Positions 30,151 to 40,660 of a DNA stretch of 64,000 nt are shown in pieces. How positions within the stretch are numbered: position 1 is the first letter of the stretch; each line of letters opens with the position of its first letter. Origin of the DNA: Lepus europaeus (Eukaryota > Chordata > Mammalia > Lagomorpha > Leporidae). The stretch covers positions 8,714,540-8,778,539 of the forward strand of contig NC_084831.1 in NCBI RefSeq assembly GCF_033115175.1, given 5' to 3'. The translations under genes were made by a program, and so were the position numbers. Under the pieces are notes generated by a model. The model was not told where the DNA came from, ran no database searches, and worked only from the letters and a program-made list of their open reading frames with translations.

Positions 30151-30965
30151 GAGTCATCTTTCGATTTCATTGTCCGCAAACTCTGAAGTGCCCTTGGACG
30201 GTCCAGCTGCCCCAGTCTCCACCACTCCCTACCGCCCCTGATGCTCAACTCACAGCCAGTTCCGATTTCTCAGCCTACCCATGCTGTGGGTTTTCTTCAA
30301 GTAGAGAAATACTGCTCTCTATCTGGGTCTCCGTCGAAAGGGAAACATCCAGCCAGAACTGGGAGAGAGATCGTGCGTCCCACGTGCCAGGAGGCCCGGT
30401 CTCGGAGCCTCCTGCCTCACACCGTGCCCCAACTGCGGCCAGTGTGGGCTCCTGCTCGCCCTGTGTATCCTCACCACGGCAGGGCAGCCTGGCACTCCGC
30501 CATCTGACACAAGGAAGTAGGATGAGCAGGCCAGGCAGGAAGCGGGGACTGGTCACTGGCCCAGGGGTGAATGGCTCCCTCTGGGCATTCGAACGCCTCT
30601 GCTCTCAGCCCCTTTCTTCACCCTGTCCTTGCGGTCGGGCTTTGTCCCTTCCCACTCAGCTCCAGAAACTCCCCTTCCCCTCTGGGATCCTGTCTGCTTC
30701 TGGGACTCACTTTCCGCTCACCCCACGGCCGAGTCCTCTTCCGGGGACGCCCTACCTTGCTGTCCGATGTCAGGCGCATGGAAATCCCCCCCACTCACTG
30801 TCTCGGTGCCCCCGTGCTTTCCTTATTTCCATCACAGTGTCTGCCCTGGGCCCTGGTCCACCAGGCTGGATGTGGCCGGGGAAAGCACGTGCACCCGGTG
30901 CCGTCTTCGGAGAGTGACACCTGTCAATGTGTTTGTGCTGTTGCTGATCTGACGCGAGGGGCTCT
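30151..30965. other. Unique sequence, nothing recognised
   Basis: A 287-codon plus frame (30054-30917) begins inside a SINE and has no known match or exon signals; treated as chance. Confidence 0.45.
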
Positions 30966-30969
30966 CAAT

Positions 30970-31082
30970 TTTATGGGGAACTCATATTATGAAAAAGCTA
31001 TGCATCTATACCAACATTTTTGTACCAAAATAAGACTTAGTTTTTTCCCATGGACTTTCTGGAGTCGCCTTGGGCGTACTCC
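30970..31082. mobile_element. MITE-like element, copy A
   Basis: About 110 bases: CTCATATTATGAAAAAGCT, CCAACATTTTTGTACC, AAAATAAGACTTAG and TTCCCATGGACTTTCTGGAG. The same blocks recur at 40606-41075 and partly at 48988-49092. It resembles short non-autonomous mammalian DNA transposons; I do not name the family. Confidence 0.5.
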
Positions 31083-31179
31083 TAGCTCCTGATACCACAG
31101 AGCTAATGTTTATTGTGCTCTTGATTTGCGCCAGCCTCTGATGCAAGTGCTCACAGGGTTGACGATGGGATATTTCGAA

Positions 31180-31671
31180 AAGCGGACACCTTGATGAAAT
31201 GTCACAAAGGGAGCACACCTGTGTAACCAAGTCCCGGGGAAGAAGCAGGACCTCACCAGCACCCGGAAGCTGTGCACCTGCCGCACCCTGATGTCCATCC
31301 CAACAAGGCTGTAACCTCTGCCCTCAGCCCTGGTACTGCAGACCGGTTCTGCCTGTCGGAACCTCGCGTAAGCAGGAGCACACAGCACGCGCCCTGCAGG
31401 GTCGGATGCCCTGCAGCCAACCTTGTTTTCTGAGGTTCACCCAGGCAGATGCTGTTTGTTTTCGTGGCTGGGTAATATTCCACTGCAAGCCCTCTTCCGT
31501 ACTCCACACGAACTTTGGGGATTTGGTTTCCAGTTTGGGCTGATTACAAGTTGTGCTGTGTGTGTCTTTGGGGGTCATGGGATGTTTACTGTTAGGTGTA
31601 TGGCTAGGAATGGGATTGAGAGTCCTGTGCTTTCAAAGAGTCTGCCACACAGTTTTCAAAAGTGTTCAAAT
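31180..31671 (-). mobile_element. L1 3' region, antisense
   Basis: TGGCTGGGTAATATTCCACTG-type sequence, then GTGTATGGCTAGGAATGGGA and CACAGTTTTCAAAAGTG follow the order of an ancient mammalian L1 read antisense. Strongly diverged. Confidence 0.6.
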
Positions 31672-32016
31672 AGGGCCGGTGCTGTGGTATAGCGGGTAAA
31701 GCCGCCGGCTGCAGAGCCGGCATCCCATATGGGCACTGGTTTGAGTCCCAGCTGCTCCACTTCTGACCCAGCTCTCTGCTATGGCCTGGGAAAGCAGTGG
31801 AAGATGGCCCAAGTCCTTGGGGCCCTGCACCTGTGTGGGAGACCTGGAAGAAGCTCCTGGCTTTGGATCGGCGCAGCTCCGGTCGTTGCGGTCATCTGGG
31901 GAATGAACCAGTGAATGGAAGACCTCTCTCTCTGTCTCTCTCTCTCTCTACCTCTCTCTCTCTGCCTCAGCCTCTCTGTAACTCTGCCTTTCAAATAAAT
32001 AAATAAATCTTTTAAA
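31672..32016 (+). mobile_element. CSINE, plus strand, inserted in L1
   Basis: Complete copy from AGGGCCGGTGCTGTGGTATA to CAAATAAATAAATAAATCTT. AAAAGTGTTCAAA before it and AAAAGTGTTAAAA after it look like the target duplication. Confidence 0.9.
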
Positions 32017-32034
32017 AAAGTGTTAAAACATTCA

Positions 32035-32150
32035 CTTAGTTCTAGGTACTACTAGTGTTCTCGTTTTACAGAGCACAAACTTGAGGCCCAGAAAAGTGGG
32101 TTGATTTATCTGTAGCCCCACAGCTGGTGAAGATCAGGGCTTTTGTGATT
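32035..32150 (-). mobile_element. MIR SINE fragment
   Basis: Antisense MIR: TTCTCGTTTTACAGAGC, CTTGAGGCCCAGAAAAGTGG and GTAGCCCCACAGCTGGTG. Confidence 0.65.
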
Positions 32151-32175
32151 TCTGTATTTTTACATAGGGTTAGGA

Positions 32176-32499
32176 AGGGGCCGGTGCTGTGGCGCAGTGG
32201 GTTAAAGCCCTGGCCTGCAGTGCCGGCATCCCATATGGGCGCCGGTTCTAGTCCTGGCTGCTCCTCTTCTGATCCAGCTCTCTGCCATGGCCTGGGAAAG
32301 CAGTAGAAGATGGCCCAAGTCCTTGGGCTCCTGCACCTACGTGGGAGACCCAGAAGAAGCACCTGGCTCCTGGCTTCGGATGGGTGCAATTCCGGCCTTT
32401 GTGGCCATCTGGGGAGTGAACCAGCAGATGGAAGACCCCTCTCTCTATCTCTACCTCTCTCTGTAACTCTGACTTTCAAATAAATAAAATAAATCTTAA
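32176..32499 (+). mobile_element. CSINE, plus strand
   Basis: Near-consensus copy: AGGGGCCGGTGCTGTGGCGC head and CAAATAAATAAAATAAATCT tail. Confidence 0.92.
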
Positions 32500-32512
32500 A
32501 AAAAGAAAATGC

Positions 32513-32864
32513 CAGCCGGCGCCATGGCTCACTAGGCTAATCCTCCACCTTGCGGCGCCGGCACACCGGGTTCTAGTCCCGGTCGGGGCACCGATCCTGT
32601 CCCGGTTGCCCCTCTTCCAGGCCAGCTCTCTGCGTGGCCAGGGAGTGCAGTGGAGGATGGCCCAAGTGCTTGGGCCCTGCACCCCATGGGAGACCAGGAG
32701 AAGCACCTGGCTCCTGCCATCGGATCAGCGCGATGCACAGGTCGCAGCGCGCCTACCGCGGCGGCCATTGGAGGGTGAACCAACGGCAAAGGAAGACCTT
32801 TTTCTCTGTCTCTCTCTCTCACTATCCACTCTGCCTGTCAAAAAAAAAAAAAAAAAAAAAAAAA
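32513..32864 (+). mobile_element. Young CSINE subfamily with poly(A), intact insertion
   Basis: Head CAGCCGGCGCCATGGCTCAC, GCGGCGGCCATTGGAGGGTG block and A tail of about 24. The target duplication AAAAAAAGAAAATGCC flanks it; the left copy is the tail of the preceding CSINE. Confidence 0.93.
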
Positions 32865-32984
32865 GAAAATGCCCTTCCCTCCTTAAAGTTATGAAAATAA
32901 TTCTTGCATGCCTTCCAGTGCTTTCATAGTTCCATTAAAATTTACTTTATTCGTTCCACTTGGAAGTTACCATAGTGTACATGC

Positions 32985-33295
32985 TTAATCCTCCGCCTTG
33001 CGGCGCCGGCACACCGGGTTCTAGTCCCAGTTGGGGCGCCGGATTCTATCCTGGTTGCCCCTCTTCCAGGCCAGCTCTCTGCTGTGGCCCGGGAAGGCAG
33101 TGGAGGATGGCCCAAGTGCTTGGGCCCTGCACCCCATGGGAGACCAGGAGAAGCCCCTGGCTCCTGCCATCGGATCAGTGAGATGCACCGGCTGCAGCGG
33201 CCATTGGAGGGTGAACCAACAGCAAAAGGAAGACCTTTCTCTCTGTCTCTCTCTCACTATCCACTCTGCCTGTCCAAAAAAAAAAAAAAAAAAAA
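32985..33295 (+). mobile_element. Young CSINE, 5'-truncated insertion
   Basis: Lacks the first 25 or so bases and starts at TTAATCCTCCGCCTTGCGGC. The centre is shortened too. The A tail is about 20. A 14-base duplication ATAGTGTACATGCT precedes it (about 32972-32985) and follows the tail, so truncation happened at insertion. Confidence 0.93.
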
Positions 33296-33334
33296 TAGTG
33301 TACATGCTACAGTATGGGCTCAATTGTAATTTTT

Positions 33335-33722
33335 TTTTCAAAAAAAGTATTTGAAAGGCAGAGTATCAGGGAGAGAGAGAAGAGGGAGAGGGAGAGGGAG
33401 AGAGTGAGGGAGGGAGAGGGGGAGAGAGGGAGAGAGAGGGAGAGAGGGAGAGGGAGAGAATCTTCCAGCCACTGATTCAGGCCAATAGCCTGTAGGAGCC
33501 AGGGCTGGGCCAGGCTGAATCTAGGAGCCTGGAACTCCATCTAGGTCTCCCATATGGGTGGCAGGGGCCCAAGTACTTGAGCCATCACCTGCTCCCTCCA
33601 AAGATAAACAGTAACAGGACGTTGGATTGGAAGTAGAGTAACCGGGCTGGACCCAGGCACTCTGGGATGGGATTTGGGCACCCCAAGTGGTGACTTCAGC
33701 CACTGGGCCTGACGCCTACCCC
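33335..33722 (-). mobile_element. CSINE, minus strand, with GGGAGA tract
   Basis: Purine tract of about 85 bases (33369-33459), body with GAACTCCATCTAGGTCTCCC, degraded head. Confidence 0.78.
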
Positions 33723-33919
33723 TTCACGTGTTTTCTGGCTCATTTTATTCGTAGGTAGATCTGTTTTGGTTGCTGTTGTTGCCATTATAAATGGAGACTC
33801 CTCTTCGGCTGTCGCTCTGACTTCTTGTTTAACACGAGAGCCGCTCACTGCTATGCTGTGTTTCTGCACCCTGCTGCCCTCCTGAGCCACATCATCGCTG
33901 GTGGTGCCTTTCCAGTGAC

Positions 33920-34191
33920 TGTCCTGGATTTTCCAAATATCTGCAGGTGTCCTCTGCAGAGTGTGGGTTTTAACTCCTTCATTCCGTGTTTTCGTAGCTC
34001 CAATTTTTGAATTCTTTTAAAATTGCTTAGGATAGTATTTTAAGTTCAACACTGAGTGGTGGAGGTGATAATAGCCATTTTCATCTTGCTGCCAGTCCTA
34101 GTGAAACACCTCCAGCATTTTCCTCTTCCTTGAAAAAAAAAACCACAGTAAGGACTCATTTACTGATTCCTCTTTCATTTATTTACTTATT
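33920..34191 (-). mobile_element. L1 ORF2 region, antisense, left piece
   Basis: AAGTTCAACACTGAGTGGTG followed by CATCTTGCTGCCAGTCCTAG and CACCTCCAGCATTTTCC fits antisense L1 ORF2 DNA. The element is interrupted by a SINE at 34192. Confidence 0.55.
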
Positions 34192-34502
34192 GGTTAAAGA
34201 TTCATTTATTTGAAAGGCAGAGTAACAGAGAGAGAGGGAGAGACACAGACAGAGATCTCCCATCTACTTTCCAAAGGGCTGCAACAGCCAGGTCTGGGCC
34301 AGACCAAAGCCGGGAGCCAGGAGTCTCATCATGGCGTCCGTGTGGGTGGCAGGGGCCCAAGCACTTGCCTTTGCCGGATCAGCCGGGAGCTGGAACAGAA
34401 GCAGAGAAGCTAGAACTTGGCTGTCGTCCCATATGAGTATCCCGAGGGTCAGTGTCACATCAGAGTCACAAGCAGCGGCTCAGCCTCTGTGCCCCAGCGC
34501 CA
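34192..34502 (-). mobile_element. CSINE, minus strand, inserted in L1
   Basis: Tail GGTTAAAGATTCATTTATTT, short GA tract, head CGGCTCAGCCTCTGTGCCCC. L1-like DNA is found on both sides. Confidence 0.8.
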
Positions 34503-34840
34503 GCTTCCGCTTTCTCGTTTACTGAATGTATTTATGAAGAATTGGGACAGAGTTCTGAGAAATGCCTCTTCCTGGGCTTTCTCTCTCTTTGGGTGGGTGT
34601 ATTAATGTGATGCGTCCCACTGATAAATTTACCAGTACCGAACAATCCTTGTCTTCATGAAATAACCTCCATTGGAGAGAGCAATGATTACTTTGATGAG
34701 CATATTGGATTCTATTTGCTAATAATTAGCTGGGGTTTTGAAAAATATATATCTATAAATGAATCAACGCTATAGCTTGATTTTTGTGTAGCTGTTGTTG
34801 TTAATGTTATTCCTGCTTTGAAAAGTAATTTAGAATATTA
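34503..34840 (-). mobile_element. L1 ORF2 region, antisense, right piece
   Basis: TGAAGAATTGGGACAGAGTTC, CCTCTTCCTGGGCTTTCTCT and TTGGATTCTATTTGCTAAT appear in the order expected for antisense L1 ORF2, in register with the left piece. Confidence 0.6.
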
Positions 34841-35090
34841 AGGGGCCAGCATTGTGGCACTGGGGGTAAAGCTGCTGCCTGTGGCACTGGCATCCCATAC
34901 GGGTGCTGGTTGGAGTCCCGGCTGCTCCACTTCTGATCCAGCTCCCTGCTCATGTGCTTGGGAAAAGCAGTGGAAGATGGCCCAGGTCTCCCACCTGGGA
35001 GACCCGGAAGAAGCTCCAGGCTCCTGGTTTCAGATTGGCCCAGCCCCGGGCTTCTGTGGCCATTTGGGGAGTGAACCAGTGCATGGAAGA

Positions 35091-35131
<41 letters not shown>

Positions 35132-35172
35132 CTGTAACTCTGCCTTTCACATAAATAAAAAAAACTTAAAAA
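34841..35172 (+). mobile_element. CSINE, plus strand, with (CT)n
   Basis: Head AGGGGCCAGCATTGTGGCAC, (CT)n at about 35094-35127, tail CACATAAATAAAAAAAACTT. Confidence 0.87.
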
Positions 35173-35174
35173 AA

Positions 35175-35540
35175 GAATATAAGCCAGGATGTGGAGCAAA
35201 TGGAACCAAAACATGTTGATGAGAAAGCAAAATGGGAAAACCACTTTGGAGAAAGGTTTGTTAGTTATAAAAGCTAAATATACACCTACCCCTGACCCAG
35301 AGTCTCCACTCCTAAGTTTTTATCCAAGATATATGAAGATGCCTATAAAGTGACTTGGGGCAGGAATGGTCACGGGAGCTTGGTCCCTGTGAGTCGCAAA
35401 CCAGGAGCAGCCGAAGTATCCACTAACAGGCGAGTGGGTAAGCAAACGTCCAGATTCCTTCCGTGCAGTATTACCCAGTGCGAGAAAGGAGCACCGCGGG
35501 TACCTGGGGCGCCAGCAGCCATTGTGTAGACATTGTGCAG
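35175..35540 (+). mobile_element. L1 ORF2 3' end, sense
   Basis: GATGTGGAGCAAATGGAACC, AACCACTTTGGAGAAAGGTT, AGTCTCCACTCCTAAGTTTT and GCAGCCGAAGTATCCACTAA follow the order of the ancient L1 ORF2 C-terminal region. Reading frames are broken. Confidence 0.65.
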
Positions 35541-35811
35541 GACGGCAGAAGCCGCACACGCCAGAGTCCCTCTGAGGAGCGCGCGTTTCCGCCCACGGGA
35601 AGCTGTGATGGGCTTCAAAGCCCCGCTCTCTCTCCAGGCGAGCGGAACCCCCACGCTCTCTGCTCCCGCCCCCTCCCACAAGAAAAGGCATTTCTGTTTA
35701 ACTGGCCTCCTCCTTGCCTCCTTAGAACCCATACAAAATCCAGAACCTGACGGCCTTTCTGAACGCAGCCAAGCTCTAGGTGTGGAGCGCTGTCTCCCTG
35801 CCCCTCACAGC
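35541..35811. other. Unique sequence, nothing recognised
   Basis: No repeat or exon recognised. Confidence 0.4.
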
Positions 35812-35908
35812 CAATGGTGTTGAGCATCTGTTCACTTGCTCTCGGGCGTTTGTAGACCTGAGAATCTTTTCTCCTCTTCTCCAGTCTTCTTTCAGCTTTA
35901 TGGATTTT
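35812..35908 (-). mobile_element. L1 3' region, antisense, left piece
   Basis: GTGTTGAGCATCTGTTCACT and CGGGCGTTTGTAGACCTGAG resemble antisense L1. Continues beyond the SINE at 35909-36233. Confidence 0.5.
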
Positions 35909-36233
35909 TTTTAATCATTTATTTATTTATTTGAAAGGCAGAGTTACAGAGAGGCAGAGAGAGAGAGAGAGAGAGGTCTTCCATCTGCTGGTTCACTCCC
36001 CAAATGGCTGCAATGGCTGGAGCTGGGCTGATCCGAAGCCAGGAGCCAGGAGCTTCTTCCGGATCTCCTACGTGGGTGCAGAGGCCCAAGGACTTGGGCC
36101 ATCTTCTACTGCTTTCCCAGGCCATAGCCGAGAGCTGGATCAGAAGTGGAGCAGCTGGGACTTGAACCCGCACCCTGTGGGATGCCAGCACTGCAGGTGG
36201 CGGCTTTACCTGCTACACCACAGTGCCAGACCC
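35909..36233 (-). mobile_element. CSINE, minus strand, inserted in L1
   Basis: Near-consensus copy: tail ATTTATTTATTTATTTGAAA, head TTTACCTGCTACACCACAGT. Confidence 0.88.
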
Positions 36234-36435
36234 TTGATGGTCCTTTAGTGCACAGAAGTCTAAACTTTAATGAAGCTGAATTTGCTTCTTTTTTTGCTTT
36301 TGCTTCTTGGACTTTTGAGTTTGGCCCTAAGAAAGCTTTGTCTAACCCGGATCACGGAGATTTACTCCGATGTTTTTATCTTAGAGGTTTATACTTTTAG
36401 CTCTTACGCGAGGCCTCTGGTGCACTTGGAGCTAA
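36234..36435 (-). mobile_element. L1 3' region, antisense, right piece
   Basis: TGCTTTTGCTTCTTGGACTT, CCTAAGAAAGCTTTGTCTAA, GGATCACGGAGATTTACTCC and TACTTTTAGCTCTTACGC match antisense L1 DNA in order. Confidence 0.65.
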
Positions 36436-36555
36436 GATTGACGGCTTTCTTCTGCATTGAACAGAATTGGCTGGTGTGACGGTGGAGGCTGAGCAGCCCT
36501 AGGAGCTGCCAGCAGCGAGCTGGAGACCCAGGGGAGCAGAGCGGAGCCTGCAGGC

Positions 36556-36907
36556 TGGGGCTGGCGTGGCGCAGCGGACTCAGCCCTAGCTTGGAACGCC
36601 TGCTTTCCATATCGGAGTGGCAGCTTGAATCCGGGCTGCCATGCTTCAGGTCCGGCTTCCTGCTGGGGTGGAGGAGCCAGTGGAGGATGGCCCAAGTACC
36701 TGGGCCCCTGCCACTCGCATGGGAGACCAGGAGAAGCACCTGGCTCCTGCCTTCGGATCATCGCGGTGCACTGGCCACAGTGTGCCGGCCGCGGCGGCCA
36801 TTGGAGGGTGAACCAACGGAAAAGAAGACCTTTCTCTCTGTCTCTCTCTCACTGTCCACTCTGCCTGTCAAATAACAAAAAAAATAAATTAAAAAAAAAA
36901 AAAAAAA
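36556..36907 (+). mobile_element. Young-type CSINE with divergent 5' half
   Basis: The 3' half carries the GCGGCGGCCATTGGAGGGTG block of the young subfamily, but the 5' part (CCTAGCTTGGAACGCCTGC) differs from both main types. The tail is mixed AATAAATT then A17. It may be an intermediate subfamily. Confidence 0.85.
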
Positions 36908-36989
36908 GACCAATGCCCTGGAACCCGAAGCAGAGCTGATGTTTCAGTCAGAGGAGGGAGGCGTTCTCTCTCACTCATCTTCCACGGAT

Positions 36990-37390
36990 GGGGTGAGGCT
37001 CACGCACATTGTGGAAGGCATTTTTACTTGGTTTGCCCATTCAGAGGCCGATCTCACCCAGAAACACCCTCGCTGACACACCCACAGATCTGCACCTCTC
37101 CGGCCCAGGCAGGTCGACACATAAAGGTCACCATCTCCAGGGTGAGGAGCCGGGATGCCGGCTGCCTCTGAAAGCTGAAAGCAACAGCAAGGGGGCAGAC
37201 TCTGCGCCGGGGCACCCGGAAGGCACGCAGCCCTGCCGACCCCTCGATGTATCCCGGGGCGATCCAGTCTGGGCTTCTGCTCTCCAGAGCTGGCAGATAG
37301 GAGGCGCATGCTGGTTAAGCCGCTACTTCCTGGCAGTTTGGTCCAGCAGCAACAGGAGACTCACGCACAGTAGGAGACCAGCCTGATGTT
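36990..37390 (+). mobile_element. Ancient interspersed repeat (LTR-like), class uncertain
   Basis: CCGATCTCACCCAGAAACAC, CAGGTCGACACATAAAGGTC and a 3' part CTGGTTAAGCCGCTACTTCC with GGCAGTTTGGTCCAGCAGCA recall old mammalian LTR or L1 3' ends. I cannot decide the class without an alignment. Confidence 0.35.
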
Positions 37391-37461
37391 AGCTGTGGGT
37401 TTGTTACATAAGCTCTTTATTAGGAAGTTCCTTTTGAGTGTGAGTTTGTTGAGTGATTTTT

Positions 37462-37765
37462 TAAAAAGATTTCTTTATTTATTTGAAAGTCAGAGTTACA
37501 CAGAGAGAGGAGAAGCAGAGACACACAGAGAGAGACGGAGAGAGGTCTTCCATCTGCTGGTTCACTCCCCAGATGGCAGCAAAGGCGGGAGCTGCACCGA
37601 TCTGAAGCCAGCAGACAGGAGCTTCTTCCAGGTCTCCCACGTGGGTGCAGGGGCCCAAGGACTTGGGCCATCTTCTACTGCTTTCCCAGGCCATAGCAAG
37701 GAGCTGGATCAGAAGTGGAGCAGCTGGGACTCGAACCGGCGCCCATATGGGATGTCAGCGCACAG
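37462..37765 (-). mobile_element. CSINE, minus strand, head truncated
   Basis: Complete tail and body. It ends at CATATGGGATGTCAGCGCAC, so the last 30 or so bases of the head are missing. Confidence 0.85.
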
Positions 37766-38830
37766 GGAAGCAGGGCTACCGGACAGGACGCGCTCAGCTG
37801 CGAGTGTGGACAAGCTCCCTTCACGAGGGAGGAAGGGCTGCAGCCCCACCAGCGCCGGGGTCTCCTTTCATGGAATAGGGGGTCGAGCCCGTCCTATTTG
37901 GACGTTCAAAGGAGGCAAGAGTTTGGGTGGGGTTTGGGCACTGCTCCCTTCTCTGTCCCCATTTTGGGATCTTGGAAGTGTCATGGCATCTCGTATTTAT
38001 GAGGCCACAGCACACACACAGATCATCCCTGAGAAGGTGTCCTGGCGTCTCAAGCATGATGGGAAGTGAGGCTCAGATGCATGATGGGAAGTGAGCGTGC
38101 CAGGCCGGCAGCCATGTTGGTTCACTATGGGGGGGTGGGTGTGCACGGTGAGCACAGGTGCTCCTGGTGGTCTCAGGTCCTCCTCACTCACTGGTTGCGG
38201 ACCTGTTTGCCTCCGATGCTCCTACGTCTGCTATTCCCATGTTCCTTTGAGCTCTCGTGACTTCTCGCTGGCCAATCCCTTGTCACTCCAGTTCCCTGCT
38301 TCAGATCCTGCGTTGCGTGCAGGACCCTGCTGCGTGAGCTTGGGAAACCCAGAAGCTGCTTCCTTCTGCCCAGCGGCGGGGGCTTCACGCACCTCCGTGG
38401 AGAAAGCTCGGGCTCCCACGAACGCAGGCAGCACTTGTAGCTTCCAGCTCTGTTTTCACAGAGCAGGCCAAAATGGCGAATGCGGAGCTGAGACGCAACG
38501 AGCTAAGTGGAAAAACTCAACTGCTCACCAGTGGCAGAAAAGGTAGACGTTGTGGTGGGAGTGGAAATCTAGGTGAGAGTGGGGGTGAGTGACCTGACCT
38601 TCCTAACGGAGAATCATCTCACTTCGCGGTGTTGAGAGAAAGAAGCCGGGCATACAAGAATAATGCTCCCTGCAAGAGGCCCTGTGTACAAAATCCAGAA
38701 ACCAGCAGAACGAGGCGTGGCTCCTGGGAGAGGAGAGTGGTGATGCTGCTGATGGGCTGATGGGGCAGGGAGCTAGAGACGTTGTGGACATGGCGTGGGT
38801 GCTGCTTATGCCAGTGGTGGGTTTCTTTTT
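37766..38830. other. Unique sequence, nothing recognised
   Basis: Near 38055-38110 the phrase GCATGATGGGAAGTGAG occurs twice about 30 bases apart, a short local duplication. No exon recognised. Confidence 0.45.
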
Positions 38831-39143
38831 TAAAGATTTATTTATTTATTTGAAAGTCAAAGTTACACACACACACACACACAGAGATAGAGTCTTCCAT
38901 CCACTGGTTCACTCCCCAAATGGCCATAATGGTCAGAGCTGTGCTGATCCGAAGCGAGGAGCTTCTTCCGGGTCTCCCGCACAGGTGCAGGGGCCCAAGG
39001 ACTTGGGCCATCTTCCACTGCTTTCCCAGGCCATAGCAGAGAGCTGGATCGGAAGTGGAGCAACCGGGACTGGAACTGGTACCCATATGGGATGTCGACA
39101 CTGATGGCGGCAGCTTTACCAGCCACACCACAGTGCCAGCCCC
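38831..39143 (-). mobile_element. CSINE, minus strand, with (CA)n
   Basis: Tail AAAGATTTATTTATTTATTT, (CA)n at about 38866-38882, head TTTACCAGCCACACCACAGT. Confidence 0.87.
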
Positions 39144-39225
39144 TACTTCAGTGTTTTATTCTGTGACAGTTCCCTCTAGTTTGACACTTATAAGTATGTA
39201 TGCACATCTAAATTTATTTTGAAAT

Positions 39226-39259
39226 TGTTTATTCGTATTTATTTAGAAGGCAGAAAAGG

Positions 39260-39303
<44 letters not shown>

Positions 39304-39556
39304 CGCTTCCATCCACTGGTTCACTCCCCCAGTACCTACAACAAACAGCCAGCGACAGACCAGGCACCTCAACACCATCTGGGTTTCCCATGTGGGTGGC
39401 AGGGACCCAAGCACTTGAGCCATCATGTGCTGTCTCCCAGGGTGTCCACGAACAGAGCTGGAATTGGAAGCGGAGGCGGGACTTGGCCCCAGGCCCTCTG
39501 TTACAGGGTGGGTGAGTTCCAAGCAGTGTCTCAACCGCTGTGCCAGACACCCGCCC
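39226..39556 (-). mobile_element. CSINE, minus strand, with (TA)n(GA)n
   Basis: An alternating TA tract of 24 bases (39261-39284) runs into (GA)n to about 39303, followed by a diverged body with GCAGGGACCCAAGCACTTG. Confidence 0.8.
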
Positions 39557-39915
39557 CCAGGGTCTGTGCTGGACCCGCATGCGTAGCCCGAACCCAGCTG
39601 CATCTGCTGGAGCCTGGCCTACTTCTCACCCCCTCTACGTCCTGCCCTGCAGCCAGGCCAGGGCCAGGCCGAACAGCCCAGAACCTGCTTGGAGACGCAC
39701 CCATGTCCTCTGCTAGCAATGAGCCCTGGGGCCCTCGGACCGGGGGGAGGGGTGCCATGCCCAGCAGATCTTTGCTTACCCAGCCTCATAATCCCTTTCT
39801 AAAGATGGCGCCGAGGACTGGTTTTGGGCCAATTTTTGCCTCCATTGCTTTCTTCCAAGAGAAGAAGAAATGACAGGACCATTTCGGAACGTGGACTGCA
39901 GGCCTGACCATTCTA
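39557..39915. other. Unique sequence, nothing recognised
   Basis: No repeat or exon recognised. Confidence 0.4.
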
Positions 39916-40095
39916 TGCATGCTGATTTAACAAACACGTGTGTTGTGCTTCCTGGGCACCAGGCCCGCTCCTCCGTTGGGTACTGTTGTCGTCACCACCA
40001 CCCGGACAAGAAACTGAGACGCAGGGAACAGAGAACTTATCTAAGGCCCGGAGCCAGTAAACAGAAAAGGCAGGACTTGATCCTGGCCTGGACCA
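39916..40095 (-). mobile_element. MIR SINE, nearly complete, antisense
   Basis: GCTGATTTAACAAACACGTG, GGGCACCAGGCCCGCTCC, ACAAGAAACTGAGACGCAGG and CCGGAGCCAGTAAACAGAAA span most of the MIR in reverse order. Confidence 0.72.
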
Positions 40096-40194
40096 GAGCA
40101 TTAAATAGGGGTTAGAGCAGCTGACTACCGGGCTGGGGGCGAGAGGGCCTTGCCTGTCCTACCCAGCCCCGCAAGAGAGGCCGATGGCGTCCCT

Positions 40195-40224
40195 ATGAGG
40201 ATACTTTACAAAGTTCGTGGAGGA
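40195..40224. mobile_element. MITE-like element, copy B, first piece
   Basis: TACTTTACAAAGTTCGTGGA is the outer end of a small element cut by the SINE that follows. Confidence 0.45.
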
Positions 40225-40605
40225 GCCGGCGCTGTGGCGTAGCAGGTTAAGCCTCTGTCCACAGTGCCAGCATCCCATATAGGCGCCAGTTTGAGTCCCA
40301 GCTGTTCCCCTTCCAATCCAGCTCCCTGCTAATGGACTGGGAAAGCAGTAGAAGGTGGTCCAAGTGCTTGGGCCTCTGCACCGGCGTGGGAGACCAGGAG
40401 ATGCTCCTGGCTCCTGGCTTTGGCCTGGTGGCCAACTGGGGAGTGAATCAGCCGATGGAAAATTCTCTCCCTCTCTCTCTTTATTTCTCTCTCTCTCCTT
40501 CTCTCTTCTCTCTCCTTCTCTCTCTGTATCTCTGCCTTTCAAGTAAGTAAATAAATCCTTAAAAAAAATCTTTTACTTTCAAGTAAGTAAATAAATCTTT
40601 TTTAA
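40225..40605 (+). mobile_element. CSINE, plus strand, with duplicated tail
   Basis: The tail motif TTTCAAGTAAGTAAATAAAT occurs twice (about 40537 and 40577), so the 3' end is internally duplicated. AAAGTTCGTGGA before and AAAGTTCGTAGA after look like the target duplication. Confidence 0.87.
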
Positions 40606-40660
40606 AAAAGTTCGTAGAAAATGGAACTAAAGGGTAAGTTTATTTTGGTGCAAACATTTT
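40606..40660. mobile_element. MITE-like element, copy B, second piece
   Basis: AAGTTCGTAGAAAATGGAAC then AAGTTTATTTTGGTGCAAAC, cut again by a second SINE. Confidence 0.5.

Noticed and set aside
30054..30917. 287-codon plus frame
   Set aside because: Begins inside a minus-strand CSINE and shows low-complexity Ser/Pro composition; treated as chance.
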